A stretch of DNA of 64,000 nt from Chitinophagaceae bacterium (GTDB taxonomy: Bacteria > Bacteroidota > Bacteroidia > Chitinophagales > Chitinophagaceae). Within the stretch, counting starts at the first letter, position 1, and each line of letters starts with the position of its first letter. The notes beneath the pieces are model-generated. The model saw only the letters and a list, made by a program, of their open reading frames with translations, was not told where the DNA came from and searched no databases. The translations under genes were made by a program, and so were the position numbers. Location: positions 1 through 64,000 of the forward strand of contig SEAC01000037.1 in the NCBI GenBank assembly GCA_004173235.1, written 5' to 3'. Of the stretch, positions 48,860 through 56,361 are shown in pieces.

Positions 48860-50467
48860 GTGCGAAACACCCTAATCACCCTCCTCCTGTTGTCAAGCCT
48901 TTTTGCCGGTGCACAAACACCGCCCATCTGGAATTCCTATCCCACGGGCGCACCCGTCATCTTCCTCGACTTTGACGGGCATACCGTGAACGGCACCCAG
49001 TGGAATATAAACGGCCCCATCGTTTGCGGCCCTGCCAACCTCAGTACAGTGCAGGAAGAAGAGATCTTTCAGCGCATCGCTGAAGACTACCGTCCCTTCA
49101 ACATCAACGTTACCACCGATTCTACACGCTACTGGAATGCGCCTGCAAAGCAGCGTATGCGCGTGATCTTTACAGTTACCCACGGCTGGTATGCCAGCGC
49201 GGTAGGCGGCGTTTCGTATACCAACTCTTTTGCCTGGGGCGACAACACGCCCAACTTCGTGTTCACTGCCGCACTCACCTACAACATCAAATGGATCGCG
49301 GAAGCAGGTGCACATGAAGTAGGTCATACCCTCGGCCTGCGCCACCAGGCGGCGTACAATGCTTCGTGCGTGAAGATCACCGACTACAACCAGGGCACGG
49401 GGAACGGTGAGATCGGCTGGGCGCCCATCATGGGCGTAGGCTATTACCGCAACATGACCACCTGGAACCTCGGTCCCAACAACCTCGGCTGCGCCACGCA
49501 ACAGAGCGACATTGATATCATTACCCGCACCAGCAATGGCGTACCCGTCAACGGCGTCACCTTTCGTCCCGACGATGTGCCCGGCACCGCCGATCTTGGC
49601 CGCACGAGCGATAACGGCAACGACGTTTTTTATGTGCAGGGTGTTATTGAACGCAGCAGCGACAAGGACGTCTTCCGGTTTTCGCTGCCGCAGGCCGGCC
49701 GCTTCCGCCTCGATGCGGTGCCTTTCAACCTGGGCTCCGGCAACGTGGGCTCCGATCTCGACATCCTCGTGCAACTTCTCGATGGATCCGGCAACCAACT
49801 GGGCTCTTACAACCCCGAGCCGCTGCTCAATTCCATTGTAGACACACTGCTTCCGGCAGGCACCTACTTCCTTTCCGTGGATGGCAAGGGCAACCAGTTT
49901 GCACCCGAATACGGAAGCCTCGGATCCTATTCGCTTCGCGGAAGCACCACTTATTTTACGGTGTTGCCGCTCCGCAGCCTGCGTCTTCAGGGCCGTGTGG
50001 ATGGAAACCGGCACCACCTGAGCTGGCTCGTGGATGCCGATGAAACCGTTGTAGGCCAGGTGCTCGAGGTATCGGAAGATGGCCGCAACTTCCGCAGCCT
50101 TTCCGCGCCTGCTGCCGCCGACCGTAGTTATACGTACCAGGCCGGATCGGCACGCCGGCAATACCGCGTCCGCGTTGATTTCGACAATGGCCGCAGCTAT
50201 TACAGCAATACCGTTCTGATCGCGCCTGCCTCGGGCGATGGCCGTCCGCACCTGTTGCAAACCCTCGTACGGAGTGGCAGCCTCCAGGTGCAAAGCGGCA
50301 CCGAGGTGCGCTACCAGGTGGGCAACACGATGGGCCAGATGATCAGCCAGGGAACGCTCAATGCAGGCACGTCGCTGCTTCCGCTTCCTTCGATGCCCGC
50401 CGGCACGTATTGGATCCGCTTCTACGCCAACGGAAACGTGTTCCTCGAGAAGTTCATTCAGCCCTGA
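48860..50467 (+). CDS. Secreted zinc metalloprotease with T9SS-like C-terminal tail
   Basis: A 535-residue exported protease. The signal peptide ends near residue 20 (LFAGAQ). A metzincin-type zinc site HEVGHTLGLRH (His152, His156, His162) with Glu153 as catalyst sits in the N-terminal domain. A beta domain follows, including a PPC-like region (DVFRFSLPQAGRFRLDAVPF, about 275-365). The last about 80 residues resemble a type IX secretion sorting domain, ending AGTYWIRFYANGNVFLEKFIQP with the characteristic pattern of Gly, hydrophobic strand and a terminal Lys-x-hydrophobic. It is thus probably cleaved and anchored or released at the cell surface. PorT and PorP in this window belong to the same system. 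Confidence 0.88.
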   Translation: MRNTLITLLLLSSLFAGAQTPPIWNSYPTGAPVIFLDFDGHTVNGTQWNINGPIVCGPANLSTVQEEEIFQRIAEDYRPFNINVTTDSTRYWNAPAKQRMRVIFTVTHGWYASAVGGVSYTNSFAWGDNTPNFVFTAALTYNIKWIAEAGAHEVGHTLGLRHQAAYNASCVKITDYNQGTGNGEIGWAPIMGVGYYRNMTTWNLGPNNLGCATQQSDIDIITRTSNGVPVNGVTFRPDDVPGTADLGRTSDNGNDVFYVQGVIERSSDKDVFRFSLPQAGRFRLDAVPFNLGSGNVGSDLDILVQLLDGSGNQLGSYNPEPLLNSIVDTLLPAGTYFLSVDGKGNQFAPEYGSLGSYSLRGSTTYFTVLPLRSLRLQGRVDGNRHHLSWLVDADETVVGQVLEVSEDGRNFRSLSAPAAADRSYTYQAGSARRQYRVRVDFDNGRSYYSNTVLIAPASGDGRPHLLQTLVRSGSLQVQSGTEVRYQVGNTMGQMISQGTLNAGTSLLPLPSMPAGTYWIRFYANGNVFLEKFIQP

Positions 50468-50488
50468 TTTTCAGCACAGCTTTTTCAC

Positions 50489-50525
50489 AACGGCGCGCGG
50501 AGACATCCACGCGCCGTTTTTGTCG
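50489..50525 (+). terminator. Terminator after the metalloprotease
   Basis: AACGGCGCG and CGCGCCGTT form a 9-bp stem with a 12-nt loop, followed by a T run. Confidence 0.85.
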
Positions 50526-50548
50526 TATATTAGGGAAAACCTATACGT

Positions 50549-51022
50549 ATGCGTTGGAGAAGATTCAACGGCGCACCGATCGACCTTCCGATCTACAACG
50601 CGGTGGAAGACACCATCCGCAGGGAGTCGGAAAAAGGGCACAAGCTCAAGGTATGCATCGGCACCGATTCGCAGGTCAAAGGGCGCGAGACCGAGTTTGC
50701 CACGGTGATTGTATTTCTACGGGAAGGCCACGGCGGCTTCATGTTCATCCACAACGACAAGACGACGCAGTCGTACTCCATAAAGGAGCGGATGCTTGTG
50801 GAAGTTGCGAAAAGTATAGAGGTTGCCTACGAGTTGTGCAACCTTTTTACTTTATACAACGTGGATATGGAGGTGCACGCCGACATCAACACCAACCCGG
50901 GATTCAAAAGCAACGACGCGCTGCGCGAGGCGATGGGCTACATCCTCGGGATGGGCTTTGCCTTCAAGGCCAAGCCGGAGGCGTTTGCAAGCAGTTGCTG
51001 CGCCGATAAGATGGTGAATTAG
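50549..51022 (+). CDS. DUF458 (YkuK-like, RNase H-fold) protein
   Basis: A 157-residue protein of the DUF458 family, predicted to share the ribonuclease H fold. CIGTDSQVKGRETEFATVIVFLREGHGG carries an acidic residue in the position of the first RNase H Asp, and EVHADINTNPGFKSNDALREAMGYILGMGFAFKAKPEAFASSCCADK follows, with Asp residues that could complete a metal site. The Bacillus homologue YkuK has no proven substrate. TATATTAG, 15 nt upstream of the ATG, resembles a -7 box with one mismatch. It ends 4 bp into the convergent small gene. Confidence 0.85.
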   Translation: MRWRRFNGAPIDLPIYNAVEDTIRRESEKGHKLKVCIGTDSQVKGRETEFATVIVFLREGHGGFMFIHNDKTTQSYSIKERMLVEVAKSIEVAYELCNLFTLYNVDMEVHADINTNPGFKSNDALREAMGYILGMGFAFKAKPEAFASSCCADKMVN

Positions 51023-51204
51023 CGTCGGGCGACCGTTGTAGCGGCCGCACCTGTTGCGGTCCGCGTTGCCGTCTCCGTGCCCGGGCGGTGGCTGTCGACC
51101 AGTGCCCGCGCCCGCTCGGCGGCAAAGAAGGTAAGCAGCACCACCACGAAAAGACCCTGTACTACAAGGGTTTCGCGGCTGGTTCTTGATTTAGGTTGCT
51201 TCAT
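51019..51204 (-). CDS. Possible small membrane protein
   Basis: A 61-residue product from ATG 51204, with one hydrophobic segment (VVQGLFVVVLLTFFA, about 16-30) and a Thr/Ala/Arg-rich tail (TETATRTATGAAATT). It overlaps the convergent DUF458 gene by 4 bp. A longer frame starts at 51225. The composition at the end is simple and no family is known, so it may not be a real gene. It lies 75 bp after engB on the same strand. Confidence 0.4.
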   Translation of the reverse strand: MKQPKSRTSRETLVVQGLFVVVLLTFFAAERARALVDSHRPGTETATRTATGAAATTVARR

Positions 51205-51279
51205 GAAGGTGTAAAATAACGGCATTGCCGGCTACAGCTTGGCTAAAAAGGGACCGGCGGCGCCAACTCTAATCCGTTC

Positions 51280-51888
51280 TTAACTGTTTGCAGTAAGCTT
51301 GCCGATGAACGCGAGCAGCTGCCGGATGCCGGTTCGCTTCTCTGCCGACGTCACGAAATGCGGCGGCGCTTCCTCCCAGTTTTCGGCCAGTGCGTCCAGG
51401 AACCGGCGTACGTTGGCGGCCACTTCGCGCTGGGTGCTTTTATCGGATTTTGTAAAAACGATAACGAACGGTACGCGCCATTCGCCCAGCTGGTTCACAA
51501 ATTCGAGGTCGATGTCCTGCGGCTCGTGGCGGCTGTCGATCAGGATGAACGTATTCACCAGGCTTTCCCGCTTGCGGATGTAGTTCTCGATCATCTTCGA
51601 CCATTCCTTGCGCGTGCTCTGCGAGCGCTTGGCAAAGCCGTATCCGGGGAGATCCACGAGGTACCAGCTGGGGCCGCTTTTTTCGATGATGGTAAAATGG
51701 TTGATCAGCTGCGTTTTGCCGGGTGTGCGCGAAACCTTGGCCAGTTCCTTTTTGCTCGTAAGCGCATTGATGAGCGAGCTTTTGCCCACGTTGCTCCTTC
51801 CGATGAAAGCGAATTCGGGCCGGTCGGCCTTGGGGCAGCTATCGATGGACGGCGAACTGATCAGGTACTCGGCTTTGACGATCTCCAT
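51280..51888 (-). CDS. engB: Ribosome biogenesis GTP-binding protein EngB/YihA
   Basis: EngB is an essential GTPase needed for late assembly of the 50S subunit. The 202-residue protein has the G1 P-loop FIGRSNVGKSSLINALTS, G3 VDLPGYGFAK, G4 FTKSDKS and the G5-like SAEKRTG. ATG 51888 (MEIVKAEYLISS) is the start: an exact -7 box ends 4 nt upstream, and the longer open frame to 52005 lies upstream of that box and would not be transcribed. It is divergent from menG. Confidence 0.96.
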   Translation of the reverse strand: MEIVKAEYLISSPSIDSCPKADRPEFAFIGRSNVGKSSLINALTSKKELAKVSRTPGKTQLINHFTIIEKSGPSWYLVDLPGYGFAKRSQSTRKEWSKMIENYIRKRESLVNTFILIDSRHEPQDIDLEFVNQLGEWRVPFVIVFTKSDKSTQREVAANVRRFLDALAENWEEAPPHFVTSAEKRTGIRQLLAFIGKLTANS

Positions 51889-51892
51889 CCCG

Positions 51893-51900
51893 CAAAGATA
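51893..51900 (-). promoter_or_regulatory. -7 promoter box for engB
   Basis: On the minus strand this reads TATCTTTG, an exact match 4 nt before ATG 51888. It decides the engB start. Confidence 0.65.
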
Positions 51901-52068
51901 ACCGCCTGCGGCGGGGAAGAGAAAAGAACCCCGCAGTGGCGGGGCAGGCTCCGATTCTTTGATCGATAAGGATGAACACTGAAATCGTTCGCGCAAGCAA
52001 ATCATAACTGATCATAATAATCTGCGCATCCCGCTTGCGGGATCAGCGTTCTTTCTGTCCCCCTTCGC

Positions 52069-52076
52069 TACCTTTG
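52069..52076 (+). promoter_or_regulatory. -7 promoter box for menG-porT
   Basis: TACCTTTG, an exact match 6 nt before ATG 52083. It decides the menG start. Confidence 0.65.
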
Positions 52077-52082
52077 CGCCCC

Positions 52083-52832
52083 ATGGCGCGTTTCGCACAC
52101 GACGAGATAAAACCCTTTTCGGAAGAAGGACACAAGAAGGAGCAGGTGGCCGAGATGTTCGACGACATCGCCGGCCGCTATGATTTTATGAACCGGGTGC
52201 TCAGCGCCCGCATCGACGTGTTGTGGCGCAAGTCGGCCATGAGTGCCCTCAAACCCTACGCCCCGCAGGAGATCCTCGATGTGGCCACGGGCACCGGCGA
52301 CATGGCGCTGATGGCCGCGCGTGTGCTGCAGCCCCGCCGCATCGTGGGCATCGATATCTCCGAAGGGATGCTTGCCGTGGGCCGCAAAAAGGTGATCAAG
52401 GCGAATCTTGGAACGCAAATTGAGTTGGTGAGCGGCGACAGTGAGACAATAAACGCCGCCGACAATACGTTTGATGCAGGTATGGTGGCCTTCGGAGTGC
52501 GCAATTTTGAGCACCTCGAGCAAGGCCTCGGTGAGATCCTGCGGGTACTGAAGCCGGGAGCGCCGCTGGTAGTGCTGGAATTCAGCCGCCCGCGCCTGCC
52601 GGGAGTGCGCCAGTTGTATGGATGGTATATGGGATGGCTGGCCCCGCAAATGGCAAAGTGGTTCCGTCAGGATAAAAAGGCCTATCAATACCTCAATGCA
52701 TCCGCAAACGCGTTTCCCGACCGGCAGGATTTTGTCGCTATTTTGAACAACGTGGGTTATGTCAATACCTCGTTCAAACCGCTAAGCTTAGGAATATGTT
52801 GTTTATACGCCGGATGCAAAAGGCAGGATTGA
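52083..52832 (+). CDS. menG: Demethylmenaquinone methyltransferase (UbiE/MenG)
   Basis: MenG methylates demethylmenaquinone to menaquinone, the quinone used for respiration in this phylum. Class I motifs are ILDVATGTGDMALMAARVLQPRRIVGIDISEGMLAVG (about 64-100) and the family motif VAFGVRNFEHLEQGLGEILRVLKPG. N-terminal VAEMFDDIAGRYDFMNRVLS is the UbiE/MenG signature. ATG 52083 follows an exact -7 box by 6 nt; the longer frame to 52035 is rejected. It ends 37 bp inside the porT gene, so the two genes are coupled. In UbiE-type proteins this 249-residue size is normal. Confidence 0.95.
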   Translation: MARFAHDEIKPFSEEGHKKEQVAEMFDDIAGRYDFMNRVLSARIDVLWRKSAMSALKPYAPQEILDVATGTGDMALMAARVLQPRRIVGIDISEGMLAVGRKKVIKANLGTQIELVSGDSETINAADNTFDAGMVAFGVRNFEHLEQGLGEILRVLKPGAPLVVLEFSRPRLPGVRQLYGWYMGWLAPQMAKWFRQDKKAYQYLNASANAFPDRQDFVAILNNVGYVNTSFKPLSLGICCLYAGCKRQD

Positions 52833-53536
52833 TTGGATTGGTGCTGGTGTTGGCGTGCTCATTCGGAGCACACGCGCAATCGGTGAAGGAGCTCAACCTC
52901 GAAGAGCACGAGGCGAAGCCCTATTACTTCGGCATCACCCTCGCGGGCAATATGGCCCGCTTTCACATCGAACAGCACTCGTATTACCTCGGCCAGGATA
53001 CCGTGATGGTGATGGAGCCTACCAACTCCAGCGGCTTCGGGCTTGGACTGCTCGCCACCGCGCGCCTCAACCACCGCTTCGAAGTGCGCTTCAACCCAAC
53101 GCTCATCTTCATGGAACGCAACATTGTGTACCAGCTCCGGTACCGCGATATCTTCGAAGACGGCGACGGCTACAACGTAACCAAGAAGGTCGAATCCGTT
53201 ATCACCTCTTTCCCCATCCAGCTCAAATTCCGCTCCGACCGCATCGGCAACTTCCGCGTATATATGCTCGGCGGCGTCAAGCTCGACTACGACCTTGCCT
53301 CTAACGCAAAGGCACGCCAGGCCGAGAACATGATCAAGATCGGAAAGATGGACTACGGTATAGAGGGCGGGCTCGGCTTCAACTTCTATTTCAAAAGCTT
53401 CATTTTCTCGCCCGAGGTGAAATTCAGCAGCGGCCTGCGCAACATGCACGACCGTGATGCCAACCTCAAATATTCCAACGTGATCGATCGCATCCAGAGC
53501 CGGATGATCGTGTTTTCCATTCACCTCGAGGGCTAG
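52796..53536 (+). CDS. porT: PorT family type IX secretion protein
   Basis: A 246-residue outer-membrane beta-barrel of the PorT/SprT family, needed for type IX secretion in Porphyromonas and gliding bacteria. After a signal peptide ending near residue 28 (GAHAQ), the mature chain has strands such as PYYFGITLAGNMARFHIEQ, FEVRFNPTLIFMERNIVYQLR, SFPIQLKFRSDRIGNFRVYMLGGVKLDYDL and a C-terminal FSPEVKFSSGLRNMHDRDA. It overlaps menG by 37 bp, and this pairing is also seen in other Bacteroidota. A start at ATG 52814 is possible. It provides a machinery component for secretion of cargo like the metalloprotease upstream. Confidence 0.9.
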   Translation: MLFIRRMQKAGLIGLVLVLACSFGAHAQSVKELNLEEHEAKPYYFGITLAGNMARFHIEQHSYYLGQDTVMVMEPTNSSGFGLGLLATARLNHRFEVRFNPTLIFMERNIVYQLRYRDIFEDGDGYNVTKKVESVITSFPIQLKFRSDRIGNFRVYMLGGVKLDYDLASNAKARQAENMIKIGKMDYGIEGGLGFNFYFKSFIFSPEVKFSSGLRNMHDRDANLKYSNVIDRIQSRMIVFSIHLEG

Positions 53537-53554
53537 TTCGCCGCAAGCGAACCA

Positions 53555-54025
53555 TCACAGCATTTTCTGAAAGCACACGCTTCCCGCTACGCCGGCATAT
53601 TGGCCGAAGTTGGGTATGATGCTGTATCCGCAACGCGTATACAAACCGATCGCTTCCGGATTGTTGGTTCCTGTTTCGAGTTGCATGCAGCGACAACCAA
53701 GCTCCCCGGCCCATTCTTCCAATGCAGCCAGCACGCCCTTTGCAATGCCCTGGCCACGCGCTTCGGGCGAAACGAACATCCGCTTTACTTCCATCGTATC
53801 CACTGCCAGCTCCTTCATCGCTCCACAACCAAGCGTGGTGCCGTTGCTTTGTGCGATTATCACATGCTGAATGTGCTCAAGCCCGTTGAATTGCTGGTAA
53901 AAGCCGTCGGCAGTTCCGTTCAGTTCCGATAAGGCTGCATCCAACTGACGCACCAGCGTGCGGAAGCCCGGATGGCGTGCATCTGTTCGTTGCAGGATGA
54001 GTGGTGGAGTGGAAGCAGTGTTCAT
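53555..54025 (-). CDS. GNAT family N-acetyltransferase
   Basis: A 156-residue GNAT acetyltransferase. The acetyl-CoA motif A is visible as MKRMFVSPEARGQGIAKGVLAALEEWA (the R/Q-x-x-G-x-G/A signature RGQGIAKG), and motif B follows as LGCRCMQLETGTNNPEAIGLYTRCGYSII. Substrate unknown; small GNATs modify amino groups of metabolites, antibiotics or proteins. It is the last gene of a minus-strand run after the small DUF6576-like gene, 29 bp away. Confidence 0.9.
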   Translation of the reverse strand: MNTASTPPLILQRTDARHPGFRTLVRQLDAALSELNGTADGFYQQFNGLEHIQHVIIAQSNGTTLGCGAMKELAVDTMEVKRMFVSPEARGQGIAKGVLAALEEWAGELGCRCMQLETGTNNPEAIGLYTRCGYSIIPNFGQYAGVAGSVCFQKML

Positions 54026-54054
54026 TACAGGAATTTGGCAGGGCAGGCAGCACT

Positions 54055-54291
54055 TTAGAGGCTTTCGGCATGCTCTTTCAGCAGCGCGCGCTCGCGCGAG
54101 GTAAGGCCCTGCATGCCGCGCCGGGCCACCTTTTCGAGCAGGCGGTCCACCTCTTCCTGTCGCAGCTTCCGGTCTACGTTATAGCGGTCTTCAACCGTGT
54201 AGTCACCCGCATCTAGGCGCGGCTCGGGCGAGCGCCGGGTAAAAAGGTAGATCAATGCGCCTACCACCAAAAAAGTAATCAGCAATACCAT
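54055..54291 (-). CDS. Small membrane-anchored protein (DUF6576-like)
   Basis: A 78-residue protein: an N-terminal membrane segment (MVLLITFLVVGALIYLF) then a charged soluble part. EDRYNVDRKLRQEEVDRLLEKVARRGMQGLTSRERALLKEHAESL has the pattern of the DUF6576 tail found at the end of Bacteroidota rhomboid-family proteins. Here it is free-standing. It could tether or regulate a partner, but this is not known. It lies just upstream of the GNAT gene. Confidence 0.7.
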   Translation of the reverse strand: MVLLITFLVVGALIYLFTRRSPEPRLDAGDYTVEDRYNVDRKLRQEEVDRLLEKVARRGMQGLTSRERALLKEHAESL

Positions 54292-54358
54292 TTTTCGAGC
54301 TTGTCCGGATAGTCAGGTAAAGTTAAGGCAGCGGTACTTTCGCCGTGCTAAGAACGCT

Positions 54359-55072
54359 TTATTGTAGCAGCAGCTGGTTTACGAGCACCGAGCAGCCGTT
54401 GCGGCCGGGTTGATCGGAGCGGAGCAGGATTCGGCCCCGGGTGAACGAAAGCGCACCGGTGCGGCGCTCGAGCTGGAAGCCGCCATTCTCGGCAAAGTCG
54501 CCGGCGGCCGTGCTGATGGTAAACTCGCTGCCGGTGGTGCTTAGCGTAGTGTAGTACCAGGCGTTGTTCAGGATAAGCGTAGCGCCACCATACGCCGTGC
54601 GCGTGCTCATCTTGTTGAGGTCCTGAAAGCGGGCCGCGTTGGCCGGGTCGTAGATATAGCCCGAGCTGTCGGCTAGTCCTATGGCGAAGTTGCTGCTGAC
54701 GCCGCCGTCGTAGCAACGCCAGATGATGTGAATGGTGCGGTTGGTGAGTGGGTACGAATAGGCCGTGGAGAGCACGCTGCCAAAGCCGGCGGCGTCGTTG
54801 ACGCTCCGCACACCGTTGGAGGTGAACTCGAACACGCCTGCTGCGGGGGCAGCGAACGCACGCGTGCGCAGATTAAAGTGTTGCCAATGTGCAGTGTCGA
54901 GGCGCACCTGGCTGCTGTCGGCCGGATTGGAAGGACCGGGTGTTGGCAGCGGTGTGGGCGCAGGTAGCTGAACCTCGGGGTATTCGTCTTGTTCCACGCG
55001 GCAGCCCGCGAGCGAAACCAGAGCGGCTGCAAGAGGTATGATACGAAGAAGCGTGCGAAGCTGGATAGGCAT
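54359..55072 (-). CDS. Lipoprotein, tandem paralog A
   Basis: A 237-residue lipoprotein with lipobox SLAGC (Cys at 23), ATG 55072. The mature part begins with a Pro-rich stretch, then a beta-rich domain with DTAHWQHFNLRTRAFAAPAAGVFEFTSNGV, NRTIHIIWRCYDGG, ADSSGYIYD, RFQDLNKM and WYYTTLSTTGSEFTI. The same phrases recur in the next gene (55177-55872), so the two are paralogs, about 40 percent alike by eye. No known family is recognised; the surface or periplasmic lipid anchor is the only safe statement. A terminator separates the pair. Confidence 0.8.
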   Translation of the reverse strand: MPIQLRTLLRIIPLAAALVSLAGCRVEQDEYPEVQLPAPTPLPTPGPSNPADSSQVRLDTAHWQHFNLRTRAFAAPAAGVFEFTSNGVRSVNDAAGFGSVLSTAYSYPLTNRTIHIIWRCYDGGVSSNFAIGLADSSGYIYDPANAARFQDLNKMSTRTAYGGATLILNNAWYYTTLSTTGSEFTISTAAGDFAENGGFQLERRTGALSFTRGRILLRSDQPGRNGCSVLVNQLLLQ

Positions 55073-55134
55073 GAACAGGAGTTTTGGAAATCGGGACCTT
55101 TCCAAATTTAGTCGATTTCCCGGTAGACCCCATG

Positions 55135-55166
55135 AAAAAAGCCGGCCCAATGGACCGGCCTTTCGT
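55135..55166 (-). terminator. Terminator between the two lipoprotein paralogs
   Basis: GCCGGCCCA and TGGACCGGC form a stem of 9 bp with one G-T pair, flanked by an A run on the plus strand, so it works for the minus strand gene above it. Confidence 0.8.
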
Positions 55167-55176
55167 TTAAAGCTTC

Positions 55177-55872
55177 TTAGCGGATGTTGAGCTCGTGGAT
55201 GGTGATGGAGCTGGCGGTGCCTCCGAACGGATCGCCATTACGGAGGGCAATGCGTGCACGCGTGCGGGTAAAAGTACCGGTGCGTGTTTCCACTACCGAA
55301 CCGTTACTGCTGGCATAATTTCCTGTAGCGGTAGTGATTACATAGTGGTTGCCCGTGGTCACGATCGTTGTATAATACCAGACACCGCTCGTAATGATCA
55401 CCGAGTTGTTGTAGCTGCTTTGCGTGGTAAGGTTGTTCAGGTCTTCAAAACCGCGATAGCTGGAGTTCGCGTTGTAGATCATTCCGGTGCTGTCGGCAAA
55501 CGAAAAGATGTGATCGGAGAACGCCCCGCCATCTACCGGCTTCCAGGCAATTTTTATGGTGCGGTTTGCAGTTGTGTAGGCCTGGTTGGTGAGCAGGAAC
55601 GCACCGTAGCGGTAGCTCTCTGCGTAGGCTTTCACTCCTTCGCTGTTGAATTCGAACTTGCCGGGAACGGGCGCGGAATATGCGCTGCTTTGTGCGCCGA
55701 AATACGTCCAGTGGGCAGTATCGATAGCAACGGTCGACGAGTCGACAGGACTGGTTACAACCGGGGTGGCCGGTGCCGGGATATCATCGTTGTGGTGGCA
55801 GGACGCAAGCGCCAGGGCCAGTGCGGCGCACACCGGGATGGCTGCAAAGCGAAAGGAGGCAGTTAGTTTCAT
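55177..55872 (-). CDS. Lipoprotein, tandem paralog B
   Basis: A 231-residue lipoprotein with signal MKLTASFRFAAIP and lipobox ALASC (Cys at 25), ATG 55872. Its domain matches paralog A: DTAHWTYFGAQSSAYSAPVPGKFEFNSEGV, NRTIKIAWKPVDGG, ADSTGMIYN, RGFEDLNNL and WYYTTIVTTGNHYVITTATGNYAS. Both share the DUF-like beta fold but differ in the N-terminal linker (Thr/Pro/Ser-rich). The duplication is in tandem in the same orientation. Function unknown. Confidence 0.8.
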   Translation of the reverse strand: MKLTASFRFAAIPVCAALALALASCHHNDDIPAPATPVVTSPVDSSTVAIDTAHWTYFGAQSSAYSAPVPGKFEFNSEGVKAYAESYRYGAFLLTNQAYTTANRTIKIAWKPVDGGAFSDHIFSFADSTGMIYNANSSYRGFEDLNNLTTQSSYNNSVIITSGVWYYTTIVTTGNHYVITTATGNYASSNGSVVETRTGTFTRTRARIALRNGDPFGGTASSITIHELNIR

Positions 55873-55950
55873 CGTGGGTTGATTGTATTTTTTTGGTAAG
55901 GAAAAATCCTTGACCACGAAAGTAGTTGCTGGCAACCGTATGAACTCAGC

Positions 55951-55974
55951 AAAGCCGCCCGGGAGGCGGCTTTG
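55951..55974 (-). terminator. Terminator downstream of the gly-zipper gene
   Basis: AAAGCCGCC and GGCGGCTTT form a 9-bp perfect stem around a 4-nt loop, near the stop of the minus-strand gene at 55999. Confidence 0.8.
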
Positions 55975-55998
55975 CATGGGGTATATTTGGGGGATGCC

Positions 55999-56268
55999 CT
56001 AGTTCTTCACTTTGACCTTGCGGCCTTTTTTGCGGTCCTGGTGCTTGCCCCAGGCATACCCGCCTGCTGCACCTACCACGCCACCAATGACGGCACCCTT
56101 ACCTTTCTTGCGGCTCACCACCGCACCTGTGGCGGCGCCCGCTGCAGCACCCACTGCGGTATTCTGACGTGCGCGGCTGCGCGTAGTGGTCGTTTGTGCA
56201 TCGGCTTCTGAAGTGCTCAGCACCGACAACGCGACGCTGAGCAACCCGCCCAACAATAGCTTTTTCAT
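55999..56268 (-). CDS. Gly-zipper (YMGG-like) exported protein
   Basis: An 89-residue exported protein from ATG 56268. The signal peptide ends near residue 24 (EADA). The mature part is TTTTRSRARQNTAVGAAAGAATGAVVSRKKGKGAVIGGVVGAAGGYAWGKHQDRKKGRK: a glycine-zipper helix pair as found in YMGG or SlyB-like surface lipoproteins, which assemble in membranes. No lipobox is seen. Its role is unknown; it may stabilise the envelope. It sits between two lipoprotein genes. Confidence 0.75.
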   Translation of the reverse strand: MKKLLLGGLLSVALSVLSTSEADAQTTTTRSRARQNTAVGAAAGAATGAVVSRKKGKGAVIGGVVGAAGGYAWGKHQDRKKGRKVKVKN

Positions 56269-56361
56269 ATCATCGTTTTTGTACGAACTAAAATCGAAGA
56301 ACTGTGCCAGAACTGGTTTGGAGCTCTGCACTGCCGGTGTTAAAGGACGAAAAAAGAGGGA

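Noticed and set aside
48893..50293. Antisense frame opposite the T9SS metalloprotease
   Set aside because: The sense frame carries HExxHxxGxxH and a sorting-like tail; the antisense has no start context or domain.
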